Assembly: GCA_002491565.1 (NCBI GenBank)
Contig: DKWE01000107.1
Span: 410 to 55,422, forward strand
Source: Lachnospiraceae bacterium UBA7160
GTDB taxonomy: Bacteria > Bacillota > Clostridia > Lachnospirales > Lachnospiraceae
Direction of reading: 5' to 3'
Length of the DNA stretch: 55,013 nt
Made by a program: the position numbers and the translations under genes. This document shows positions 25,152-32,567 of this stretch, in pieces. A model generated the notes under the pieces. It had not been told where the DNA came from and did not search any database. It saw only the letters and a program-made list of their open reading frames with translations. Position 1 is the stretch's first letter. Every line of letters starts with the position of its first letter.

Positions 25152-26621
25152 ATGGGGAGAAAAAGAAAGCCGCAGGTCGGAACGGTTTTTTCCTTTACGT
25201 TTCAGAGGCATACGGGGCGAAAGGGTTATCGGGTCGGTACGTTTGCGGGAATGCTGGTTTGTTTTTTGCTGCCGCTGGTGATTATGACGCTGGTGGAAAC
25301 GCTTTCCGGCGGTTCAGATGAAGAGGAGCTGCTGGTCTGCAGAGCAGGGACGGTGTATGTGGCAGACTCCGATGGGGACGCCGGGACATCGGCAAGCATA
25401 CTGGAGCGGGCGGTCGGAAGCGCGGCGGCGGAAGGCAATGCAGAAGGCGAAGCAGCCGGGAATGTGACTGCGGGAGACGATGCAGAAGGCGAAGCAGCCG
25501 GGAATGCGGCTGCGGGCGTGAGATTTGCTGCATCAGAGGGCGGTGTGAAGTTTGTACCTGCGGAGAGCTTTGAGCAGGCTTATGAGCAGGCCGAGGCGGA
25601 TGGCGACGCGCTGGTGCTGGCAATCGATGAGGCAGAGGGCGGATACCATGCGACGGTGATCCTGCCGGATGAGTCGGGGCTGTCCGATGAGGATGCGGAG
25701 GCGCTGGAAACCTATGTGCAGGTACAGTTTGGCGATGTGCTGATGGCGAAGGCAGGACTGTCGCTGCCGCAGCTGATTTCCCTCGGTATGGCGACCCAGG
25801 TCACTTACGGAGAGGAGACTCTGGAGGACGATGGTGATTTTGAAGAAGGTATGCGGGAAATTCTTGGCTACCTGCTGCCGTATCTGAACATTATGGTGCT
25901 GTATTTCCTGATCCTGTTTTACGGCCAGAGCGTATCCACCTGCGTGCTGATGGAGAAAACCTCGAAGCTGATGGATACCTTCCTGATCGCGGTGAAGCCG
26001 AGAGATCTGCTGATCGGAAAGCTGCTTGGAACAGTGCTTGCAGCGTTTCTGCAGGTGGTTTGCTGGATCATTGGACTGGTCGGTGGCTTCGCGGCAGGGA
26101 CATTTGCGGTGAAGCAGATCAATCCGGGGACGGATATGGCGCTGATTAAGATTTTTGATAGCCTGGAGGTGTTCGGCGGACTCTTTTCCCTGTCCGGTTT
26201 CGTGCTCGGATGCGCAATCCTGCTGGCGGGATTCCTGCTGTACTGCGCGCTCGGGTCGATAGGCGGAGCGCTGGCGGGTAAGCCGGAGGACCTCTCAACG
26301 ACGAACGGTATTTATGTGATGGTGCTCCTGATCAGCTTTTTTGTAACGCTGTCCGGGACGAAGCCGTGGATGGACTGGGTGCCGTTTACCGCAGTGCTGG
26401 TGACTCCGGGGCGGATGCTTGCGGGGGAGACCTCATTTGCACAGGGTCTGCTTTCGCTGATGCTTACAGTGCTTGGCGCACTGGTGATGGTACTGATTGC
26501 GAGCAAGATTTACCGGGTGATGGCATTATATAAAGGAAAGATTCCGACTATGCGGCAGGTGCTTGCTATGATGGGAATTAAGGGAAAGAAGAAGCAGACC
26601 GGGAAAGAAAGTGGAAGGTAG
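25152..26621 (+). CDS. ABC-2 type transporter permease (NatB/YhaP-like)
   Basis: Predicted 489-residue membrane protein with one N-terminal transmembrane helix (about 33-53), a large external loop (~55-230) and about five C-terminal helices (235-470). The architecture matches ABC-2 exporters of the NatB group, which move Na+, peptides or antibiotics outward. The external loop carries an in-frame 42-bp duplication (AEGEAAGN motif, 25440-25506), an acidic, alanine/glycine-rich low-complexity insert. GGAGGAATCAGG precedes the ATG. The ATPase is at 26753 and a second permease at 27788; the three probably form one exporter. Confidence 0.82.
   Translation: MGRKRKPQVGTVFSFTFQRHTGRKGYRVGTFAGMLVCFLLPLVIMTLVETLSGGSDEEELLVCRAGTVYVADSDGDAGTSASILERAVGSAAAEGNAEGEAAGNVTAGDDAEGEAAGNAAAGVRFAASEGGVKFVPAESFEQAYEQAEADGDALVLAIDEAEGGYHATVILPDESGLSDEDAEALETYVQVQFGDVLMAKAGLSLPQLISLGMATQVTYGEETLEDDGDFEEGMREILGYLLPYLNIMVLYFLILFYGQSVSTCVLMEKTSKLMDTFLIAVKPRDLLIGKLLGTVLAAFLQVVCWIIGLVGGFAAGTFAVKQINPGTDMALIKIFDSLEVFGGLFSLSGFVLGCAILLAGFLLYCALGSIGGALAGKPEDLSTTNGIYVMVLLISFFVTLSGTKPWMDWVPFTAVLVTPGRMLAGETSFAQGLLSLMLTVLGALVMVLIASKIYRVMALYKGKIPTMRQVLAMMGIKGKKKQTGKESGR
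25440..25506 (+). repeat. In-frame 42-bp duplication in permease external loop
   Basis: GCAGAAGGCGAAGCAGCCGG occurs at 25440 and 25482, a 42-bp (14-codon) period, preceded by a shorter related piece near 25428. It keeps the reading frame. Confidence 0.85.
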
Positions 26622-26752
26622 CAGACGGAAGATTATTATTTATGCAAAGCGTGTGATTTTCTGTGGACGGGATGGACGTGAACAGGAATGACAGAGGTTT
26701 GTAATGAACCCATAGAAGCGGATGTGTTTTTTGAGAGGACAGGAGGGTTATC

Positions 26753-27733
26753 GTGAGTCTGATAGTTTCAAATTTAACGAAGAAATATGGAGAGAAGACG
26801 GTCGTGGATCATCTGAGCTTCGCAATGGAGAAGCCGGGTGTCTACGCGTTGCTCGGCACAAATGGAGCGGGCAAGACAACGTCGATCCGGATGATGCTTG
26901 GCATGCTGGCAAAGGATGAGGGCGAAGCGCTCTGGGACGGAAAGGCGCTGAATCCGGCGACCTGCAATGTAGGTTATCTGGCAGAGGAGCGCGGGTTGTA
27001 TCCGAAGTATACGCTGATGGATCAGCTGATTTATTTCGCGGCGCTGCGCGGCATTCCGGCAGCGGAGGCGAGGAAGCGGATCCTCTACTGGGCGGAGCGT
27101 CTGGAGGTGGAGGAGTATCTGTACCCAGATGCTGCGAAGCCGGCAGAGGATGAGGACGATGGTGAGAACGGAAAGAAGACGAAGCAGCGCGGCCGGGGTA
27201 AGAAAGCAAAGCCAAAGCTCGCAGATCAGCTCTCAAAGGGTAATCAACAGAAGATTCAGCTGATGATCGCACTTCTGCCGGATCCGGAGCTTCTGATTCT
27301 GGATGAACCGCTCTCCGGCCTGGACCCGGTCAATACCGATCTCTTCAAGAGTGTGATCCAGGAAGAGATCGACAAAGGCAAGTATCTGATCATGTCGAGC
27401 CACCAGATGGCGACAGTGGAGGAATTCTGCACAGACCTGACAATCCTGCACCGCTCGCATGCTGTGCTGCAGGGGAATCTGAATGAGATCAAGAAGAGCT
27501 ACGGCAGGGTAAATCTGTATCTGAAGACGGAACAGGAGATTGATGGCTATATCAAGGCGCTTGGTATCCAGGTGAAGTCGAAGAAGGAGCAGGAGTACCG
27601 GCTCCGCGTGACTGGCGAGGCACAGGCAAATGAGCTGCTCGGGACATTGATTGCGAACCATGTGACAATCGTGGTATTTGAACTGCGCGAACCGTCGCTG
27701 CATGAGATCTTTGTATCGCATGTAGAGGAGTAG
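26753..27733 (+). CDS. ABC transporter ATPase (NatA/YhaQ-like)
   Basis: Predicted 326-residue ATPase. Walker A is GTNGAGKTT (35-43), the signature LSKGNQQK (near 160), Walker B LLILDEPLSGLDP, and the switch histidine is in MSSHQM. It powers the permeases at 25152 and 27788. The GTG start at 26753 has AGGAGGGTTATC upstream. A highly charged insert of about 30 residues (DEDDGENGKKTKQRGRGKK region, about 130-150) lies between the helical subdomain and the signature motif, which is not usual in this family. A copy of the putative operator half-site lies about 50 bp upstream. Confidence 0.9.
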   Translation: MSLIVSNLTKKYGEKTVVDHLSFAMEKPGVYALLGTNGAGKTTSIRMMLGMLAKDEGEALWDGKALNPATCNVGYLAEERGLYPKYTLMDQLIYFAALRGIPAAEARKRILYWAERLEVEEYLYPDAAKPAEDEDDGENGKKTKQRGRGKKAKPKLADQLSKGNQQKIQLMIALLPDPELLILDEPLSGLDPVNTDLFKSVIQEEIDKGKYLIMSSHQMATVEEFCTDLTILHRSHAVLQGNLNEIKKSYGRVNLYLKTEQEIDGYIKALGIQVKSKKEQEYRLRVTGEAQANELLGTLIANHVTIVVFELREPSLHEIFVSHVEE

Positions 27734-27787
27734 AATACGACTGGACTCATAGCTTGTAAAGAGGATTTTAATAGGAGGCGATCAAAT

Positions 27788-29077
27788 ATGAAAGAGAAAC
27801 TGATGGGCACCGGTCAGGTGTACCGGTTCTCTATAAGGCAGCTGTTGAAGGGAAAAGCGAATCTGGTATTTTTGGCGCTGCTGGTGCTGCTCTCCCTGCT
27901 GTCGGTTCCGGCGATGGCGCTTTTGGGCGGCGCCGGGATACTGACAGAGGAGGGAACCGCAATCAGCGCTCTGTACATCTACAATACGACGGACTGCCCG
28001 CTTGATTTTTCAGAGGATGAGCGGTACAGTGCAATACCGGCGACGGTGTATGAGGAGGCGATGCCAGACGATATTGCATCCCGTCTGGGTGAAAATGAGG
28101 CTGCGATTGGAGTGACGAAGCCGCTGCTGTCCGGTTATCAGATCGAGATTGTGGCATCCAGCATAGAAGGACTGGAAATGGCGGAACAGGAGCAGCTCGC
28201 AAACGCGGCGAGGACTGCCGTAGACCGGACGCGGCTGGAGGCGATGGGCGTCAATGAGAAGGTGCTTGCTCAGCTGCAGACGGGCTATGAAGTAAATGTC
28301 GAGAGCCGGGAGTCCTATTTACACCCGGAGAAGAATGATTTTGAGGCGCGGTTTTCTGTGCAGTATCTGTATGCAATTCTTGTGATGATGATGAGCTGCT
28401 TCACCATTTCGTATATCGTGCGGATTGTGATCGAGGAGCGCGCGTCGCGGCTGGTAGAGACGCTCCTGGTCAGTGTGCGCCCACTGGCGCTGCTGGCAGG
28501 GAAAATCCTTGCAGTGATGACTTATATTGTGCTGCTGTTTGGGATTATGACAGTGGGGATCGCCGTGTCGTGGAACGTCAGCGGCCAGTTTTTCGATCTC
28601 TCTGCGATATCCGGACTAATTGGGCAGATGGGGCTCGGGACGGCACTGTCAAATCTGGATGCAGGAGCGGTACTGGCACTCCTTGTCTCTATTGTGCTGG
28701 CATATCTGACTTTTTCCGTGCTTTCCGGGCTGTTCGGCGTCAGCTGTTCCTCAATGGACGATGTGGAGTGGGCGAATACGCAGGTCATTCTGATCGTGAT
28801 GGCAGGGTACATGTTGTCTATGTTTGGCGCAGGCTTTGGCGATATCGTGAATCGTGTCTTTGCACTGATCCCGTTTGTATCGGTCTTTGCGGCGCCGGCG
28901 CAGTATCTGACCGGGGACATTGGCTTTGGCCTGCTGGCAGTCTCATGGCTGCTGCAGGGAGCCGTGGTTGTACTGCTGTTCTGGTTCACCGCCCGTGTCT
29001 ACAACAGCATGATCCTCTACCGGGGCAGCCGCGTGAAGCTGTCCGGATTGCTTGCGGCGGCAAAGAGACATGGGTAG
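27788..29077 (+). CDS. ABC-2 type transporter permease
   Basis: Predicted 429-residue membrane protein with the same plan as the gene at 25152: an N-terminal helix (about 22-45), an external domain (~50-190) and five to six C-terminal helices. The block IVRIVIEERASRLVETLLVSVRP matches the cytoplasmic loop of NatB/YhaP-like permeases (TSKLMDTFLIAVKP in the partner). AGGAGGC precedes the ATG, and the gene follows the ATPase by 54 bp. Likely a heterodimer partner in one exporter. Confidence 0.85.
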   Translation: MKEKLMGTGQVYRFSIRQLLKGKANLVFLALLVLLSLLSVPAMALLGGAGILTEEGTAISALYIYNTTDCPLDFSEDERYSAIPATVYEEAMPDDIASRLGENEAAIGVTKPLLSGYQIEIVASSIEGLEMAEQEQLANAARTAVDRTRLEAMGVNEKVLAQLQTGYEVNVESRESYLHPEKNDFEARFSVQYLYAILVMMMSCFTISYIVRIVIEERASRLVETLLVSVRPLALLAGKILAVMTYIVLLFGIMTVGIAVSWNVSGQFFDLSAISGLIGQMGLGTALSNLDAGAVLALLVSIVLAYLTFSVLSGLFGVSCSSMDDVEWANTQVILIVMAGYMLSMFGAGFGDIVNRVFALIPFVSVFAAPAQYLTGDIGFGLLAVSWLLQGAVVVLLFWFTARVYNSMILYRGSRVKLSGLLAAAKRHG

Positions 29078-29119
29078 GGCGTATGAAAATTTGGAAAAAA
29101 GGAAATGGAGGGAAGACAG

Positions 29120-29503
29120 ATGAATGAGATTCTGACACAGGAAAAGTCTATCTACATCCAGATCCGGGAAATGATAGAAAATGATATCCTTCGGGATATC
29201 CTTCTGGAGGAGGAGCGTGTGCCGAGCACAAATGAGCTTGCGAAGGTGTACGCGATTAATCCAGCGACGGCGGCAAAGGGCATCAACCTTCTGGTGGATG
29301 AGGGCATTTTGTATAAGAAACGGGGGATTGGCATGTTTGTGGCATCCGGTGCAAAGGCACAGATTACCGCGAGACGCAGAGAACTTTTCTACAATGACTA
29401 TCTGAAAAGTCTGCTGGAGGAGGCGGCGCGTCTTGGGATAACGAAGAAAGAACTGATTGAGATGATCGCATCCTCCTGTGAAGAAGGTGTGGCAGCTGTC
29501 TGA
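29120..29503 (+). CDS. GntR family regulator, YtrA type
   Basis: Predicted 127-residue repressor. A GntR winged helix covers residues ~5-75 (IYIQIREMIENDIL, then NELAKVYAINPATAAKGINLL, then KRGIGMFV), followed by a short helical tail characteristic of the YtrA subfamily, which lacks a large ligand domain. These regulators sit next to ABC exporter genes and respond to cell-envelope stress or antibiotics. The ATG at 29120 has GGAGGG 8 nt upstream; the ATG at 29105 overlaps that site. It separates the first three-gene exporter from the second ABC module. Confidence 0.9.
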   Translation: MNEILTQEKSIYIQIREMIENDILRDILLEEERVPSTNELAKVYAINPATAAKGINLLVDEGILYKKRGIGMFVASGAKAQITARRRELFYNDYLKSLLEEAARLGITKKELIEMIASSCEEGVAAV

Positions 29504-29684
29504 GTGAGGATCTGGCGGGGTGGAGAAGAGCCAGGCTATGGCGGCAGGAGAGCTTGCAGGAAGCATGTGAAAGATTGTGTCTGATCTGACAGAACGGAAA
29601 AGTCAATTCATGGCTGCAGAAGGGCTTTCAGGAGGTATAAGGACAGCTGAGTCTGGTCTGGCAGAGCAGGAGAGGAAGAAGAGG

Positions 29685-30575
29685 ATGAGCAGTTTAATCG
29701 GAAAAGGAATAACAAAAACGTATGGCGGAAAGGATGTGCTCCGGGATGTGGATCTGGAGCTGGAGCCGAATAAGATTTACGGACTGATCGGACGGAACGG
29801 AGCGGGCAAGACGACGCTGCTCTCGATTCTGACGGCACAGAATCCGACGACGCGCGGCGAAGTGACCTATGACGGTATGCCGGTCTGGGAGAATCCCGAG
29901 GCACTCTCGCATATTTGTTTTTCTCGTGAGCTGGGGCAGATGGCTGGTAGCAGCGGCGCCAATGGTGCAGGGCTGAAGGTAAAGGATTATCTGGAGATCG
30001 CAGAGACATTTCTTCCGCACTGGGATAAGGAATTTGCGGCGAGGCTGATCAAGGAGTTTCATCTCGATGTAAAGAAGCGGATCAACAAGCTGTCAAAGGG
30101 CATGCTCTCGATGGTGACGGTGCTCGTGGGACTGGCGAGCAAGGCGGATTTTACGTTTCTGGATGAGCCGACCTCCGGTCTGGATGTGGTTGCGCGGGAA
30201 AAATTTTACCGGATTCTGGTGGAGGAGTACGCAGAGACCGGACGTACTTTCGTGATTTCCACGCATATCATTGAGGAGGCGGCGGATGTCTTTGAAGAAG
30301 TCATTCTGGTGGATCAGGGGAGGCTTCTTCTGAAGGAAAATACACAGGATCTGCTGGAGCGCAGCTTTCATATCAGCGGCCGTGCGGAAGAAGTAGACGC
30401 GGCGTGTGCGGGACTTGCGGTGCATCATGAGGAGCGGGCCGGGCGCGGCAAGGGTGTGACCGTGCTGCTGGAGCCGGGACAGAGCATTGACCAGAGCCGG
30501 GATATCACAGTGCAAAGTATGAACTTGCAAAAAGTATTTGTTGCACTCTGCGGGGAAGAGGAGCAGGAGGCGTGA
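29685..30575 (+). CDS. ABC transporter ATPase (YtrB-like)
   Basis: Predicted 296-residue ATPase. Walker A is GRNGAGKTT (36-44), signature LSKGMLS, Walker B FTFLDEPTSGLD, switch histidine in ISTHIIEEA. The arrangement directly after a YtrA-type regulator resembles the B. subtilis ytr locus. AGGAAGAAGAGG lies before the ATG at 29685; an in-frame start at 29577 would add 36 residues before the ABC fold. The last 18 codons (MNLQKVFVALCGEEEQEA) are part of a 69-bp unit repeated twice more downstream. Confidence 0.88.
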   Translation: MSSLIGKGITKTYGGKDVLRDVDLELEPNKIYGLIGRNGAGKTTLLSILTAQNPTTRGEVTYDGMPVWENPEALSHICFSRELGQMAGSSGANGAGLKVKDYLEIAETFLPHWDKEFAARLIKEFHLDVKKRINKLSKGMLSMVTVLVGLASKADFTFLDEPTSGLDVVAREKFYRILVEEYAETGRTFVISTHIIEEAADVFEEVILVDQGRLLLKENTQDLLERSFHISGRAEEVDAACAGLAVHHEERAGRGKGVTVLLEPGQSIDQSRDITVQSMNLQKVFVALCGEEEQEA

Positions 30576-30718
30576 AGAGCGCCAAGCATGAGATGGCAAA
30601 AGGTGTTTGTTGCACTCTGCAGAGAAGAGGAGCAGGAAGTGTGAAGAGCGCCAAGCATGAGATTGCAAAAGTATTTGTTGCACTCTGCAGGGAAGAGGAG
30701 CAGGATGCGTGAGGAGGA
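30525..30718 (+). repeat. 69-bp unit, 3 copies, containing the ATPase gene 3' end
   Basis: Units begin at 30525, 30594 and 30663 (TTGCAAAA...GTATTTGTTGCACTCTGC...GAAGAGGAGCAGGA). Copy 1 is the end of the ATPase coding sequence. Copy 2 is in phase and forms an 18-codon open frame of its own (30588-30644, MRWQKVFVALCREEEQEV). Copy 3 has lost one base and runs into the leader of the next gene. Confidence 0.88.
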
Positions 30719-30725
30719 GAAAAGC

Positions 30726-31463
30726 ATGGAGGAAGGGAAAAGACGCAGTGCGCGGGCTATGACTTACAAGACCAGGAGACTTTGGTTCTGGGGAAAGTTG
30801 ATCCTGGAGGCATTCGGGATCTCTGCAGCAATTGCAGGGGTCTGTCTGCTCGTTTCGGCCATGGGAGGTCTGGCGCTGGACGAGACAAGGGGCGTATTGT
30901 GGGAGGGGCTGCTCAGATTTCCAGTCTACCTGTGGCTCTGCGGTGCATTTTGTATCTCAGTTCTGACGCTGTCCTTGTTCCAGTCCTATGCGAATGCGAT
31001 GATAGCAGTCACAGCGACCAGGCGCAGCGTAACAGCTGCAATTTTGCTTCAGGCTGCGGTAGAGGTACTGCTCATTACGGCGGCGATGGCGGTAATCTGG
31101 AGCTTTGTGCCGTCGCCGGAAGAGCGGTCGCACCTGCTGTCGTATGTGATGCCGGCGTGCGGTGTGCTGTTCGTGGTGGCTGCTGTGTTTGTAATAATGG
31201 GTGCATTGAGCTGCCGGTTTGGCAAGATCGGGCTGATCATTGCGATGGTGCTCTACGCACTGCTTGGCGCGGCAGCTGGATTTATGGCAGCTATGACGTC
31301 GGGAGGAGATGAGCCGATGTTTGTAGGAAGTTTGCTGGCAGGTGAATTCGTGAATATGGCAATTCAGTACGGCTGGGTTGTGCTGGTGGGAAGCCTGTTA
31401 TTCTATGGAGTCTCTTCGGCAGCAGCCATGATGATGATGCGGAGGATGGAAGTGCGGCTGTGA
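30726..31463 (+). CDS. Polytopic membrane protein, probable ABC exporter subunit
   Basis: Predicted 245-residue protein with about six hydrophobic segments (roughly 25-48, 60-85, 100-120, 125-150, 165-190 and 215-238). No soluble domain. Placed after the YtrB-like ATPase and before another membrane protein, it is most simply the permease of the second ABC module; I cannot name a family from sequence alone. The ATG at 30726 has GAGGAGGAG 6 nt upstream. Starts at 30657 or 30705 fall in or at the edge of the 69-bp repeat and are less likely. Confidence 0.7.
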   Translation: MEEGKRRSARAMTYKTRRLWFWGKLILEAFGISAAIAGVCLLVSAMGGLALDETRGVLWEGLLRFPVYLWLCGAFCISVLTLSLFQSYANAMIAVTATRRSVTAAILLQAAVEVLLITAAMAVIWSFVPSPEERSHLLSYVMPACGVLFVVAAVFVIMGALSCRFGKIGLIIAMVLYALLGAAAGFMAAMTSGGDEPMFVGSLLAGEFVNMAIQYGWVVLVGSLLFYGVSSAAAMMMMRRMEVRL

Positions 31464-31741
31464 GGATGCCGCTTGTGTGATTGTGGAAGATAGAGACCGA
31501 AATGCTGGCCATGGCAGATATGCCATTTGTGGCTCGGCGGAAGATAGGGGGTTGCTTGCAGGACTGCGGAAGATGTGCCGCTGTTCGGAGATAGAGTGGA
31601 GCCTGCGGATAGCAATATCGGACAGGATATCGTTTGCTTTGAAGCTGTGGAAGAGAGGACAGCAGCCTGATGTAAGCTGCATGGGGCTATTTACAGGTAT
31701 ACAGATCAAATGTGCGCGCGGGAAAGGAGAGAGGAAAAGCG

Positions 31742-32455
31742 ATGTTGGAAATCATTAAGAAGCAGTTCCGTATAAGAATGGACGAGTGGCTGTTTGGGAT
31801 AGTCCTAATGCTCGGCGGGGCAGTTTTTGGACTTATCCTCTGGGCGGCGATCATAAGAGGGACCGGGGAGGAACTGTATTTCACGCTTGGAACAATTCTT
31901 GCGGCGATCATTGCAGTGGGCTATATTGCAATTATTATGCTGATAGATTTTAGCAACAGCTTTCATATCGAGATTTCGCTGGGCTGTACGCGGAAGCGCT
32001 TTCTGACATCCTGGCTGCTCATGTGCGTGATTTGGGGCTGTCTTTACGTGTTAGTCCTGCTTGGCTTGAATGTGGCAGAAAACGCACTGCTTACCTGGAT
32101 GTATCAGGGCGCTGCGCTGAAGATCAACTTTATCCCATATCTGTTAAAGTATGGGTTTGCGGTCGCTCTCGGCCTGCCGATGGTTACTGGCCTGTGCGCA
32201 TCCCTCTGCATCCGGTTTGGCCGGAAGGCCAGCTGGACGTTATGGGTGTTCTGGATGCTTGGGTGTGTGGGCATCCCGCGCTTTTCAGACGCGGCGGAAG
32301 AACATCCGGGATCTGTTTTCGGACAGATCGGACTTGCGTTCCGGCATCTTGTGGAATTGATTCCTGTGAATGTGTGGCTGCCAGCAGCGGCTATTTTCTG
32401 TCTGCTTTGTCTGTGGGGAACCTGGATGATCCTGCGCAGGCAGCAAGTGGGGTGA
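31742..32455 (+). CDS. Polytopic membrane protein, probable ABC exporter subunit
   Basis: Predicted 237-residue protein with about six hydrophobic segments and short polar loops. The motif NSFHIEISLGCTRKRFL resembles the cytoplasmic loop of small ABC-2-like permeases found with YtrA/YtrB genes (often containing GxSRK/TRK). AAAGGAGAGAGG precedes the ATG at 31742. A 278-bp gap separates it from the previous gene; that gap contains only a small inverted repeat (ATGGCAGATATGCCAT) and no gene. Likely last gene of the exporter cluster. Confidence 0.7.
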   Translation: MLEIIKKQFRIRMDEWLFGIVLMLGGAVFGLILWAAIIRGTGEELYFTLGTILAAIIAVGYIAIIMLIDFSNSFHIEISLGCTRKRFLTSWLLMCVIWGCLYVLVLLGLNVAENALLTWMYQGAALKINFIPYLLKYGFAVALGLPMVTGLCASLCIRFGRKASWTLWVFWMLGCVGIPRFSDAAEEHPGSVFGQIGLAFRHLVELIPVNVWLPAAAIFCLLCLWGTWMILRRQQVG

Positions 32456-32494
32456 TGAAAGCACTGCAGAGGATTATTCTTTTCTATTTTTAAG

Positions 32495-32523
32495 TTGACG
32501 ATTAACTAATTTTAAGATACAAT
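32495..32523 (+). promoter_or_regulatory. Promoter of the alpha-galactosidase gene
   Basis: TTGACG (32495-32500), 17-bp spacer, TACAAT (32518-32523), about 45 bp before the start at 32568. A clear LacI-type palindrome was not seen next to it. Confidence 0.7.
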
Positions 32524-32567
32524 AATCCCGTAAAACTCTTATGATTCTGAGGAGGAAGACGGGAAAT

